The position numbers and the translations under genes are program-made. 64,000 bases of DNA from Mycolicibacterium sediminis (GTDB taxonomy: Bacteria; Actinomycetota; Actinomycetes; Mycobacteriales; Mycobacteriaceae). Numbering within the stretch: the stretch's first letter is position 1; every line of letters starts with the position of its first letter. Positions 16,813 to 25,611 of this stretch are shown here, in pieces. Below the pieces are notes generated by a model. The model had not been told where the DNA came from. It was given only the letters and a program-made list of their open reading frames with translations, and did not search any database. The stretch is from positions 6,138,001-6,202,000 of the forward strand of contig NZ_AP022588.1 in the NCBI RefSeq assembly GCF_010731735.1. The letters are read 5' to 3'.

Positions 16813-17910
16813 TCACAGCCCTTCGAGGGTCGACTCCGCCACCGCCGCGACGACGTCGGCCGGGTCGTGACGTCGTGCGTACGCCCGCCGCTGCCGGGTC
16901 GCGCCGTTGCCGGTGCTCATTAGGTCCTCGAGTTCGCGTCTGACGACGTCGGCGTCACCGGTGGCCTCGAGTGCCGGGCCGACGAGGTCGATCAGTCGGT
17001 TCACCAGCGTGGCGGCCGGGACGGTCGCACCGGTCCCGACGAGGTCGACCGCATCACCGTCGAGGCCCTCGCGAGCCGACTTCCAGTACGCCGCGCGTAG
17101 GACGTGTGCCGACGGCGGCGTGATCGGTGCACCGCGCTCACGGTCGGCCAGGACCGTCACGACGGCCGCCCGGACCACGGCGGCGAACAGAGCGGTCTGC
17201 CCCACGGTGGCGGGGACGTCGGCGACCCGCACCTCGACCGTCGGGAAGTTCGCCGACGGCCGGACGTCCCAGTACACCTGACCGCCGTCGAGCATGGCGC
17301 CCACGCCGAGCATCATCCGGACGCCCGCGTCGTAGTCGTCGACGGACTCGAAGTGCGGCGGCGGTCCCGCACTCGGCCACCGGCCCCACAGCACGCTGCG
17401 CCAACTGGCATGCCCGCTGTCCGCGCCGCGGTAGATCGCCGAGTTGGCCGTCATCGCCAGCAGGGTGGGCAGCCACGGCCGCAGCCGGTTGCCGACGTCG
17501 ACCGCGGCCTCGCGCGACGGGACCTCGACGTGGACGTGGCAGCCGCAGATGCCCTGCTCGCTGGCGATCATGCCGAAGCGCTCGGCGATCCGGTGGTAGC
17601 GCTCGTCGTCCGTGATCGGGAACTCGTGCGGGACGGTCGGCGGCAGACCCACGGCGAGCAGTCGGGCGCCTGCCGCCTCGGCCGATTCGGCCGCCACGCG
17701 CCGCAGCCGGCGCAACTCCTCGGCCGCCTGGGCCGCCGTCGAGATCACCGGCGTCGCCGTCTCGACCTGGCAGCTCGTCAGCTCCAGCTGCAGGTCGACG
17801 CCACGCTCGGCCGCCAACTCGGCGGTTCGGCCATTCAACGCGACGGGCGCACCTGACTCGGGGTCTACGAGCAGGAACTCCTCCTCGACGCCCATCGTCG
17901 GATGGCTCAT
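16813..17910 (-). CDS. GshA-like carboxylate-amine ligase (YbdK family)
   Basis: 365-residue ATP-dependent glutamate-cysteine ligase family 2 (YbdK) protein. Signature: TMGVEEEFLLVDPESG at the N-terminus, LELTSCQVETATP, GCHVHVEVPSREAA and YWDVRPSANFPTVEVRVADVPATV. These are ATP-grasp-like carboxylate-amine ligases with weak gamma-glutamylcysteine synthesis in E. coli; in mycothiol-producing bacteria the real role is unclear. TAGGAG sits 6 nt before the ATG. Matches Rv0433 as I recall. Confidence 0.9.
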   Translation of the reverse strand: MSHPTMGVEEEFLLVDPESGAPVALNGRTAELAAERGVDLQLELTSCQVETATPVISTAAQAAEELRRLRRVAAESAEAAGARLLAVGLPPTVPHEFPITDDERYHRIAERFGMIASEQGICGCHVHVEVPSREAAVDVGNRLRPWLPTLLAMTANSAIYRGADSGHASWRSVLWGRWPSAGPPPHFESVDDYDAGVRMMLGVGAMLDGGQVYWDVRPSANFPTVEVRVADVPATVGQTALFAAVVRAAVVTVLADRERGAPITPPSAHVLRAAYWKSAREGLDGDAVDLVGTGATVPAATLVNRLIDLVGPALEATGDADVVRRELEDLMSTGNGATRQRRAYARRHDPADVVAAVAESTLEGL

Positions 17911-17919
17911 CGTGCTCCT

Positions 17920-17965
17920 ATAAAAATTGATCCGGCCCGTCGGATGGTCACAACGGGCCGGATCA
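17920..17965 (-). terminator. intrinsic terminator downstream of the CsbD-like gene
   Basis: A perfect 13-bp stem (arm TGATCCGGCCCGT) with a 12-nt loop occupies 17928-17965; read on the minus strand it is followed by AATTTTTAT. This is a classical GC stem plus U-run, unusual in mycobacteria. It should end transcription from the CsbD-like gene just before the ligase ribosome site, or act as a leader attenuator of the ligase. Confidence 0.75.
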
Positions 17966-18094
17966 TCGGGAGATGGCTCCGTGCCGGGACGTCGTCGCAC
18001 CGGCTTGACACACTGATGCCCCGTTCGGCGCGGCCCAAACCAACTATTTCTCTGCGGTTCAGGGCTGCGCGGTTCGAGGGTGACGCGAGTTGCG

Positions 18095-18271
18095 TTAGCG
18101 GCCCTTGAAGGCATCCTTCAGACGCTCGCCGGACATCTTCACGCGGGCCTTGGCCTCGTCGACCCTGCCCTCGTTGCGCAGTCGGCTGTCGCCGGTGGCG
18201 CGTCCGATCTTCTGCTTGGCCTGACCGGCCAGCCGTTCAGCGGTGTTGCGGGCCTTCTTCGCAGTGCTCAT
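18095..18271 (-). CDS. CsbD-family small stress protein
   Basis: 58-residue, highly charged alpha-helical protein: MSTAKKARNTAERLAGQAKQ, then GRATGDSRLRNEGRVDEAK. The TGD ... EG ... AK pattern marks the CsbD family, which is induced by general stress in other bacteria; molecular role unknown. The ATG at 18271 is preferred; a GTG at 18289 is in frame. Separated from the ligase by the terminator at 17928-17965. Confidence 0.8.
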   Translation of the reverse strand: MSTAKKARNTAERLAGQAKQKIGRATGDSRLRNEGRVDEAKARVKMSGERLKDAFKGR

Positions 18272-18347
18272 GCTCTTGGGATTGCCCACCGTGACGCGGG
18301 CGGAAACGCGCAGCGCCCTCCGGTGACGGTAAGCTTCCAGCCGGTCC

Positions 18348-18423
18348 GCCCCCGTAGCTCAGGGGATAGAGCACGGCTCTCCTAAAGCCGGTGTCGCATG
18401 TTCGAATCATGCCGGGGGCACCA
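18348..18423 (+). tRNA. tRNA-Arg(CCT)
   Basis: Full cloverleaf: acceptor GCCCCCG pairs CGGGGGC, D-arm around GCTCAGGGGATAGAGC, anticodon stem CGGCT/AGCCG with loop CTCCTAA giving anticodon CCT, T-loop TTCGAAT, discriminator A and encoded CCA at 18421-18423. It reads AGG codons. Confidence 0.97.
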
Positions 18424-18490
18424 CGTCGGTTCGCACCGCTGCTCTCCGGTCGGTGCGAACTCGACCTCGCCACACTCGCTCGGAGCCAAG

Positions 18491-19789
18491 ATGCCTGAAA
18501 GTCGGGACGACGAAACAGGACTCGTCTGGGTCTGCGTCTGTGCGATGGCGGCCGGGGTGGTCATCGGGATCGTCGGCGGCGCGTTTCGCTGGTGCCTCCG
18601 ATGGGCCGAGACACTCCGCGTGGACCTATCGGAATGGGCGCACCGACTCGCTGGACCGGGGTGGCTTGTACCGATCGTGGTCGTCGGCTCGTGTGCCGCC
18701 CTTGCTGCCGGGGTCGTGCGATGGGTTCCGCTGGCGGCGGGCAGCGGCATCCAGCACGTCGAGGCCGTGTACCGCGGCGACGCCTCGCCACCGATGCTGC
18801 GCCTGCTGCCGGCCAAGTTCGTCGGTGGGGTGCTGGGCATCGGCTCGGGGTTGGTCCTCGGACGTGAGGGGCCGACGGTGCACATGGGTGCGGCGGTCGG
18901 GGCAGCCGTCGCGCGCCTCGCCCGGCTCCCCCTCGACACCGTGCGGATGTTGCAGACCGCCGTCGGCGGTGCCGGCTTGGCCGTTGCGTTCAACGCCCCC
19001 ATCGGAGGCGCTCTGTTCACCCTCGAAGAGGTGACCAAGTCCTTTCGTCTGCGCACGGTGCTGGCCACCGGTTTCGCGGCCGCCACCGCAGTCGGATGCT
19101 CGCGGCCGATCGTCGGGGACCAGCCGGACTTCCGGGTACCCGAGGTGGCCTCCCCGGGCGTGGGATGGCTGCCACTGTTCGTCGTCTTCGGCCTGGCCAC
19201 CGGATGCCTTGGCGTCCTGTACAACCGCGTCGTGCTCGCGCTGGTCGACCACGTCAAGCTGGTGCCCCGAGTCTCCGCGACGGTCAAGGCAGCCGTGATC
19301 GGCGCGGTGATCGGGTTGGTGGCGTTCATCCAACCCCTCGGGGTGGGCGGCGGTGATGCGGTGACGCAGTCGATCCTGAACGGCGACTCGCTGATCCTGC
19401 CCTCGGTGCTCGGGCTGCTGGCATTGCGGTTCGTGGCAGGTCCGCTGTCCTACGCCGCAGCGGTACCGGGTGGACTGTTTGCACCGCTGCTGGCCCTCGG
19501 CGCGCTGTGGGGAGTGTTGTTCGTCGGAGTCGCGGGGGCGATCTCGTCGATCGACGCCGCAGCTCTGGCGGTCCCGATCGCCATCGTCGGCATGACGGCG
19601 TTGTTCGGGGCGACGGTCCGCGCACCGCTGACGGGGATCGTCCTCGTCGTCGAGATGACGGCCACGACGTCGGTCGTGGTGCCGATGATCGCTGCCACCG
19701 CCGCCGCGGTACTGGCCGCAGAACTGCTCAGGTCACCGCCGATCTACGACAGCCTCCGTGAGCGGATGCCCCTCGAGCCCCCTCGATGA
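18491..19789 (+). CDS. ClC-family chloride/proton exchanger
   Basis: 432-residue membrane ClC protein. Selectivity motifs: GSGIQ (normally GSGIP), GREGPTVH with the gating Glu, GGLFAPLL, and the central Tyr in PIYDSLRER. The internal proton Glu is present in FTLEEV. Both glutamates point to a proton-coupled exchanger instead of a channel. The ATG at 18491 begins after the tRNA; upstream in-frame codons run into the tRNA and are not used. Followed 19 bp later by the stress-protein gene. Confidence 0.93.
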   Translation: MPESRDDETGLVWVCVCAMAAGVVIGIVGGAFRWCLRWAETLRVDLSEWAHRLAGPGWLVPIVVVGSCAALAAGVVRWVPLAAGSGIQHVEAVYRGDASPPMLRLLPAKFVGGVLGIGSGLVLGREGPTVHMGAAVGAAVARLARLPLDTVRMLQTAVGGAGLAVAFNAPIGGALFTLEEVTKSFRLRTVLATGFAAATAVGCSRPIVGDQPDFRVPEVASPGVGWLPLFVVFGLATGCLGVLYNRVVLALVDHVKLVPRVSATVKAAVIGAVIGLVAFIQPLGVGGGDAVTQSILNGDSLILPSVLGLLALRFVAGPLSYAAAVPGGLFAPLLALGALWGVLFVGVAGAISSIDAAALAVPIAIVGMTALFGATVRAPLTGIVLVVEMTATTSVVVPMIAATAAAVLAAELLRSPPIYDSLRERMPLEPPR

Positions 19790-19808
19790 GCGGCGATAGT
19801 GTGCAGAA

Positions 19809-20681
19809 ATGAATAGGGATGCCGACGCCGCACAGCAGGTCGTGGTGGGGATCGACGGCTCCGATACGGCCTTGGCAGCCGCGCGGTGGGCCGGCGAGTA
19901 CGCGGCGAGTACCTCGTCGGCACTGGTGCTGCTGCACGCAGTGGCAGGACTGAACTGGCACTTTCTCACCGAAGCTGCGGCGCCTCAGCCGACCGAGGGC
20001 ACCGACGACGCCGTTCTCGGTCCAGTCGAGGCAGCCGTGCGAGCGGCTCATCCGGACCTCGACGTGCGCAGCGTGACGGTCCGGGAGTCCGTCGGCGGCG
20101 CACTCCGCGATGCGTCCCAACGGGCCCGGCTGCTGGTGGTGGGAAGCGGCACCGACGAGGACATCCTGGGCAGCCACGTCGTGCGGATCACCCACCGTGC
20201 GGAATGCCCCGTGCTGGTCTGGCGGACCGCGGTGGCACGTCGCACCGGCAAACCGCTGCCCGTCGTCGTCGGCATCGACGAATCCGAGGATTCGCGACGC
20301 GCACTGACCGCCGCGTTCGAGACGGCGCGAGCGCTGCACGCTCCGCTCCAGGTGGTGCACATGTGGGAACTCGCGCCCGCGGTCGGCCTGGGCTATAGCC
20401 AGGGGCTGATGGACTGGCAGCTGCTGGATCTACTACAGACCCAGCAGCGTCGACGCATGGACGAACTCGTCGCGCCGCTGGCCAAGGAGTACGGGACCAC
20501 CCACGTGACCGAGGTCTTTCAGGACATCAGCCCGGCGAAGGGTCTGCGTGACCTCTCCAGAGAGGCACAACTGATCGTCGTGGGCAGTCACGGCAGCGGC
20601 CGCATCGCGACGTCGACTCTGGGCTCGGTGAGCCAGAACGTGCTGTCTCGTGCCGAGTGCCCGGTCTTGGTCGTGCGCTAG
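19809..20681 (+). CDS. tandem universal stress protein (two UspA domains)
   Basis: 290-residue cytoplasmic protein with two UspA domains (~8-140 and ~155-290), each opening VVVGIDxS. The second domain has the complete ATP motif G-x2-G-x9-G-S (GSHGSGRIATSTLGSVS); the first has a shortened GSGTDEDILGS and may not bind ATP. The gene is tandem with the ClC exchanger. Mycobacterial two-domain Usp proteins are often hypoxia/DosR-induced, but no clear DosR box was seen. Confidence 0.93.
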   Translation: MNRDADAAQQVVVGIDGSDTALAAARWAGEYAASTSSALVLLHAVAGLNWHFLTEAAAPQPTEGTDDAVLGPVEAAVRAAHPDLDVRSVTVRESVGGALRDASQRARLLVVGSGTDEDILGSHVVRITHRAECPVLVWRTAVARRTGKPLPVVVGIDESEDSRRALTAAFETARALHAPLQVVHMWELAPAVGLGYSQGLMDWQLLDLLQTQQRRRMDELVAPLAKEYGTTHVTEVFQDISPAKGLRDLSREAQLIVVGSHGSGRIATSTLGSVSQNVLSRAECPVLVVR

Positions 20682-20696
20682 CCAGGACAGACCGTC

Positions 20697-20755
20697 GCGA
20701 ACGTCGACTTCTCGTCGCCCGAAAGCACTCTCGACGACGGAAACTCGACGTTCGC
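20697..20755. terminator. long imperfect hairpin between convergent genes
   Basis: An 11-bp perfect arm pair (GCGAACGTCGA with TCGACGTTCGC) continues inward through seven more pairs with small mismatches, around a 14-nt loop. It fills the 77-bp gap between the stress-protein stop and the convergent secreted-protein stop. No U-run on either strand. A bidirectional terminator or a dispersed palindromic repeat are both possible. Confidence 0.5.
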
Positions 20756-20758
20756 CGC

Positions 20759-21130
20759 TCAGGGCAGCGGCGGGCCGTCCGGGGCGGGCGGCAGCTTCAT
20801 CAACTCGTCGAGCGCCACGTCGCTCTCCTCCGGCGGCGCGGGCCGGGTGGGCATGTAGATGACGGGCCGGTAGTCGGGCGCCGGATCGGTCACCGCCGCG
20901 ACGCAGCCGATCCCGTAGTTCGTCGGGGTGGGGACGCCCGCGTGCTCGACGCAGCAGGACGTGGCGACCGCGTCGTAGTTCTGGTCGGGCGGCGGCATCG
21001 TGGTCGCGGTGCACGTCGAGTAGCCGTAGTCGTCGAACGCCGACGCCGGCGCGATGCCCAGTTGACCGATGACGCAGACCGCGCCGATGGCCGCCACCAG
21101 CAGGGCGGGAGTCTTACCGATCGGTGTCAT
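20759..21130 (-). CDS. secreted mycobacterial hypothetical protein
   Basis: 123-residue exported protein: signal peptide MTPIGKTPALLVAAIGAVCV with a PASAFDD cleavage site, then four cysteines (YSTCTA, SCC, GIGC), and a Pro-rich C-terminus. AGGAAG is 7 nt before the ATG at 21130, deciding the start over the GTG at 21151. No family recognised. Divergent from the cyclase across 58 bp. Confidence 0.8.
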   Translation of the reverse strand: MTPIGKTPALLVAAIGAVCVIGQLGIAPASAFDDYGYSTCTATTMPPPDQNYDAVATSCCVEHAGVPTPTNYGIGCVAAVTDPAPDYRPVIYMPTRPAPPEESDVALDELMKLPPAPDGPPLP

Positions 21131-21188
21131 GTGCGTCTTCCTGGCCGTCACGTGCCGAGAGTGCGGGAGCGCCCACCATAATCAGCGG

Positions 21189-22010
21189 GTGCCGACGCCG
21201 TCCACCCTCGAGTACATCCTCTATGCGGTCATCGCGCTGGAGTTCGCCGGACTCGTCACGTTCATGGTCCTGTTCATCGTCAACCGCAAGCAGTTGACCG
21301 GCGCCCGTCACGAACTCGCGCGGATCAAGCAGGAGCAGGGCGCCCGTCGTCGCCGCCGCGGCGTCGCCCCCATGGCGATCAAGACCGTGTTCCACACCGC
21401 CGACATGCTCATCACGAAGGGCCTCGGCGCCACGGTGCGGAACTCGATCGAGGACCTCGCCGGCTGGGCGCAGGTCGAGCGCCCCGACCTCGCCAGGCTG
21501 ACCGCCGACGGTCGCGTGGTCATCGTCTTCTCCGACATCGAGGGCTCGACGCAGGCCAACGAGGCGATGGGCGACCGCGCCTGGGTGCGACTGCTGGACC
21601 GGCACAACAAGCTCGTCACCTCGCGGGTGAACGCGCACGGCGGTCACGTCGTGAAGAACCAGGGCGACGGCTTCATGATGGCGTTCGCCGACCCGGAGAA
21701 CGCCGTGCGCTGCAGCGCCGACCTGCAGCACGCGCTCGACGAGAACCCGCAGAAGTGGGAGGCGATCCGCGTCCGCATCGGCATCCACATGGGCACGTCG
21801 GTACGGCGAGGAGCCGACCTGTTCGGCCTCGACGTCGCCACCGCCGCGCGGGTGGCGAACCAGGCCGAGGGTGGCGAGATCCTGGTCAGCGAACCCGTCC
21901 GGGAGGCCATCTCGGGTCTCGACGACGTCAGGCTGGGGACGCCGCGCGAGGTCGAACTGAAGGGACTGCGCGGGACGCACACCCTGTACCCGGTGCTCGC
22001 CGACGCCTGA
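21189..22010 (+). CDS. membrane-anchored class III nucleotide cyclase, atypical active site
   Basis: 273-residue protein with one N-terminal membrane helix (ILYAVIALEFAGLVTFMVLFIV), a basic linker, and a class III cyclase domain at ~115-270. The metal Asp residues are present in FSDIEGST and NQGDGF; the substrate Lys is in VVKNQGD. The transition-state Asn position (canonical N-x3-R) is Ala here: DVATAARV keeps the Arg but not the Asn, and the substrate Asp is shifted one residue. So it may be weak, use GTP, or be regulatory. CATAAT lies 6 nt before the GTG, typical of a leaderless start. Confidence 0.88.
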   Translation: MPTPSTLEYILYAVIALEFAGLVTFMVLFIVNRKQLTGARHELARIKQEQGARRRRRGVAPMAIKTVFHTADMLITKGLGATVRNSIEDLAGWAQVERPDLARLTADGRVVIVFSDIEGSTQANEAMGDRAWVRLLDRHNKLVTSRVNAHGGHVVKNQGDGFMMAFADPENAVRCSADLQHALDENPQKWEAIRVRIGIHMGTSVRRGADLFGLDVATAARVANQAEGGEILVSEPVREAISGLDDVRLGTPREVELKGLRGTHTLYPVLADA

Positions 22011-22016
22011 CCGGGG

Positions 22017-22700
22017 TCACTTCCCCCGGGTGTCGATGACCTGTCCCGCCACGTCGACGAGCTTGACGTTGCTGTCCTGCGACAGCTGTCGCAGCATCGC
22101 GAAGGCCTGCACGTCGTCGACATTGAAGCGTTCCATGATGATGCCCTTGGCCTGACCGATCCGGTCACGGGTCGACAGCGCCGACTGCAGTTGGTCGCCC
22201 TCGCGGCTGGCCATGATGGCGGCGGCCGCGTGCGCCGCGAGCACCATCCCGATGGTCTCGGCCTCGACGTCCCAGTCGTTGGCCTCGAAGCCGAAGAGGT
22301 TGAGCGCGCCGGCGGTCCGGTCGGCGGTGTACAGCTTGAAGGACAACCCGCTGAGGACGCCCAGTTCGACGACCTTCGGCGAGTAGTTCGGCCACTCGGT
22401 CTCCTTGCGGAAGTCGTTCGTCCGCACGACCGTCTCCGCCAGGGCCGCCTGGACGCAGGGCCCCTCGAGGCACGCCATCTGCAGCTTGTCGATCTCGAAC
22501 ATCAGCGGCGAGGTGGGGGCGAGCGTCTCGAAGCTCTCGCCCTTGCCGACGAGCAGCACCCCGGCGATGTCCACCCCGGGGATCAGGTCCCGGGCCGCCT
22601 CGGTGACCTCGGCGAGCACCGCGGTCACGGTCCGGGGTGCGGCAATGTTGCGTGCCAGGTCCGCCATCCGCACGGCGAGGTCGTGGTTGTCGGTCGTCAT
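22017..22700 (-). CDS. GAF-ANTAR RNA-binding antitermination regulator
   Basis: 227-residue protein with a GAF sensor domain (~15-150; CLEGPCVQAALAET) and a C-terminal ANTAR domain (~165-222; TRDRIGQAKGIIMERFNVDDVQAFAMLRQLSQ). ANTAR proteins bind dual hairpins in mRNA leaders and stop premature termination, here presumably on a GAF-sensed signal. The ATG at 22700 starts the recognisable domain. Convergent with the cyclase (6-bp gap). Confidence 0.9.
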   Translation of the reverse strand: MTTDNHDLAVRMADLARNIAAPRTVTAVLAEVTEAARDLIPGVDIAGVLLVGKGESFETLAPTSPLMFEIDKLQMACLEGPCVQAALAETVVRTNDFRKETEWPNYSPKVVELGVLSGLSFKLYTADRTAGALNLFGFEANDWDVEAETIGMVLAAHAAAAIMASREGDQLQSALSTRDRIGQAKGIIMERFNVDDVQAFAMLRQLSQDSNVKLVDVAGQVIDTRGK

Positions 22701-22858
22701 GACCTCGAATCTCCCCCTCGTGGCTCGGCGCGGGCAATCGGCCAAGTATTCGCGTTGCCGACGATCGGTCGCAAGTTTCGCACCTTCGTCCCATCATGCC
22801 CGTCCGGGCCGACGAATCACCCGATGTCACTCTGTTAGTCGTAGTAGCGTGCGAGGGC

Positions 22859-24082
22859 ATGAGCGGCGTGTGGATCCTGGGCGGCCATCAGAGCGACTTC
22901 GCGCGCAACCTCACCCGCGAGAACCGCGACTTCTCGGACCTGACCGCCGACGTCGTCGAGGCGACGCTGCTGGCGGCCGGGATGGACGCCACCGAGGTCG
23001 GCGTCATCCACGTCGGCAACGCGTTCGGCGAGATGTTCGCCGCCCAGGGGCACCTCGGTGCCATGCCCGCCACCGTGGTCGACGGGCTCTGGGACACCCC
23101 TGCCACCCGCCACGAGGCGGCCTGCGCATCGGGCAGCGTCGCCGTCCTGGCCGCGATGGCCGACCTGCGGTCGGGTGCCTACGACTCGGCGCTGGTGATT
23201 GGCGTCGAACTGGAGAAGACGGTGCCCGGCGACACCGCCGCCGCGCACCTCGGCGCGGCGGCGTGGGCCGGCCACGAGGGCGCCGACGCGACGTTCATGT
23301 GGCCGTACATGTTCAGCCGGGTCATCGACGAGTACGACCGGCGCTACGGCATCGACGGTCAGCACCTGCGCGCGATCGCCGCCACCAACTTCGCCAACGC
23401 GCGGGCCAATCCCAACGCGCAGACCCGCGACTGGTCGATCCCCGCCACGATCGCCGACGACGACGTGACCAACCCCGTCGTCGACGGCCGGATCCGCCGG
23501 CTGGACTGCAGCCAGATGACCGACGGCGGCACCGGCGTCGTGCTGGTGTCCGACCGCTATCTGGCCGACCACCCCACCGCGCGGCCGATCGGGCGCATCG
23601 CCGGGTGGGGCCATCGCACGGTCGGCCTCGGGATGCAGCAGAAACTCGACCGGTCACGGGAGGGCGAGTACGTGATGCCGCACGTCCGGCGCGCCGTGCA
23701 CGAGGCCTTCGACCGCGCTCGGATCACCCTCGACGACCTCGACGGCATCGAGGTGCACGACTGCTTCACGCCCAGCGAGTACATGGCCATCGACCACATC
23801 GGCCTCACGGGGCCGGGCGAGTCGTGGAAGGCCATCGAGAACGGCGAGATCGAGATCGGCGGTCGGCTGCCGATCAACCCGAGCGGCGGTCTGATCGGCG
23901 GCGGCCACCCCGTTGGCGCCACGGGCGTCCGGATGCTGCTCGACGCCGCCAAGCAGGTCAGCGGCACCGCGGGCGACTACCAGGTCGACGGCGCCCGGAC
24001 CTTCGGCACCCTCAACTTCGGCGGCAGCACCGCCACCACCGTCAGCTTCGTCGTCGCGCAGGCTCAGGAGGCCCGAAAGTGA
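22859..24082 (+). CDS. SCP-x/SCP2-type thiolase
   Basis: 407-residue thiolase-fold acyltransferase of the lipid-transfer/SCP2 type. Nucleophile Cys in EAACASGSVA, second residue region IEVHDCFTPSE (HDCF replaces the NEAFA of classical thiolases, as in SCP-x), and GGGHPVGATG with the catalytic His. Probably cleaves or condenses beta-ketoacyl-CoA from branched or sterol-derived lipids. GAGG precedes the ATG. Overlaps the oxygenase by 4 bp (GTGA); this pair matches Rv0914c-Rv0913c as I recall. Confidence 0.92.
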   Translation: MSGVWILGGHQSDFARNLTRENRDFSDLTADVVEATLLAAGMDATEVGVIHVGNAFGEMFAAQGHLGAMPATVVDGLWDTPATRHEAACASGSVAVLAAMADLRSGAYDSALVIGVELEKTVPGDTAAAHLGAAAWAGHEGADATFMWPYMFSRVIDEYDRRYGIDGQHLRAIAATNFANARANPNAQTRDWSIPATIADDDVTNPVVDGRIRRLDCSQMTDGGTGVVLVSDRYLADHPTARPIGRIAGWGHRTVGLGMQQKLDRSREGEYVMPHVRRAVHEAFDRARITLDDLDGIEVHDCFTPSEYMAIDHIGLTGPGESWKAIENGEIEIGGRLPINPSGGLIGGGHPVGATGVRMLLDAAKQVSGTAGDYQVDGARTFGTLNFGGSTATTVSFVVAQAQEARK

Positions 24083-25611
24083 CCACCGCTCAAACCAACC
24101 CGGAGATCGTCGCGCGGTTCCTCTCCACCCTTCCCGAGGACGACGACCATCCCTACCGCACCGGACCGTGGCGGCCACAGACCACCGAGTGGGACGACGA
24201 CGACCTGCGGGTGGTCGCGGGGGAACTCCCCACCGACCTCGACGGCGTGTACCTGCGCAACACCGAGAACCCGCTGCACCCCGCACTGAAGCACTATCAC
24301 CCGTTCGACGGCGACGGCATGATGCACGTCGTCGGCTTCCGCGACGGGAAGGCCTTCTACCGCAACCGCTTCGTCCGCACCGACGGCTTCGCCGAGGAAC
24401 TCGACGCGGGCGGACCGCTGTGGCCGGGCATCGCCGAGCCGATCGAACTGGCCCGGCGCGACTACGGCTGGGGCGCACGCACCCTGATGAAGGACGCGTC
24501 GTCCACCGACGTCGTCGTGCACCGCGGCGTGGCGCTGTCGAGCCACTACCAGTGCGGTGAGCTGTACCGGCTGGACCCCTACTCGGCGGAGACGCTCGGA
24601 AAGTCGGAGTGGCACGGCGACTTTCCCCGCAACTGGGGGGTGTCGGCCCACCCGAAGGTCGACGACACCACCGGCGAGATGCTGTTCTTCAACTACAGCA
24701 AGGAGGCGCCGTACATGCACTACGGCGTCGTCGACTCCGACGATCGGCTCGCCCACTACGTCGACGTGCCACTGCCCGGCCCGCGCCTGCCCCACGACAT
24801 GGCGTTCACCGAGAACTACGCCATCCTCAACGACCTGCCGCTGTTCTGGGCGCCCGAGTACCTCGAACACGGCGTGCACCTGCCGCGTTTCCACCGCGAC
24901 GTGCCGTCCCGGTTCGCCGTGATCCCGCGCCGTGGCCGCACCGAGGACGTCAGGTGGTTCGAGGCCGATCCCACCTACGTCCTGCACTTCACCAACGCCT
25001 ACGAGGACGGCGACGAGATCGTCCTCGACGGCTTCTTCCAGGGCGACCCCGAGCCCGCGGACAACGGCATGGGCGACAAGTGGCAGCGAGCCTTCCGCTT
25101 CCTCGCCCTGGACCGCATGCAGGCCCGGCTGCACCGGTGGCGCCTCGACCTCCGCACGGGCGCGGTGCGGGAGGAGGACCTGTCAGACTCCATCTCCGAG
25201 TTCGGGATGATCAACCCCGGGCACGCCGGCCGCGACTACCGGTTCGCGTACGCCGCCACCGGCAAGCCGGCCTGGTTCCTGTTCGACGGCCTGGTGAAGC
25301 ACGACCTGCACACCGGTACCGAGGAGCGGTACGCCTTCGGCGACGGCGTGTACGGCAGCGAGACGGCCATGGCTCCGCGTGTCGGCAGCACCGCCGAGGA
25401 CGACGGGTACCTGGTCACCATCACCACCGACGTCAACGCCGACGCGTCCTACTGCCTGGTGTTCGACGCCGCCCGGGTCGGCGACGGGCCGATCTGCACG
25501 CTGGCCCTGCCCGAACGGGTCTCCAGCGGAACGCATTCGACGTGGGCGCCGGGATCCGAACTGCGCCGGTGGCAGCAGACCGACGGCGCCGCCGAGGCGA
25601 TCGGACTGTAG
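24079..25611 (+). CDS. carotenoid/stilbene cleavage dioxygenase
   Basis: 510-residue retinal pigment RPE65-type non-haem iron oxygenase. Four iron-binding histidines are seen in order: VSAHPKVDD, LPHDMAFTE, LHFTNAYE and SGTHSTWAPG. Such enzymes split a double bond in carotenoids or stilbenes. GGAG sits ~9 nt before the GTG, inside the preceding thiolase. The coupled thiolase suggests an acyl-CoA or apocarotenoid route; substrate unknown. Confidence 0.93.
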   Translation: MTTAQTNPEIVARFLSTLPEDDDHPYRTGPWRPQTTEWDDDDLRVVAGELPTDLDGVYLRNTENPLHPALKHYHPFDGDGMMHVVGFRDGKAFYRNRFVRTDGFAEELDAGGPLWPGIAEPIELARRDYGWGARTLMKDASSTDVVVHRGVALSSHYQCGELYRLDPYSAETLGKSEWHGDFPRNWGVSAHPKVDDTTGEMLFFNYSKEAPYMHYGVVDSDDRLAHYVDVPLPGPRLPHDMAFTENYAILNDLPLFWAPEYLEHGVHLPRFHRDVPSRFAVIPRRGRTEDVRWFEADPTYVLHFTNAYEDGDEIVLDGFFQGDPEPADNGMGDKWQRAFRFLALDRMQARLHRWRLDLRTGAVREEDLSDSISEFGMINPGHAGRDYRFAYAATGKPAWFLFDGLVKHDLHTGTEERYAFGDGVYGSETAMAPRVGSTAEDDGYLVTITTDVNADASYCLVFDAARVGDGPICTLALPERVSSGTHSTWAPGSELRRWQQTDGAAEAIGL

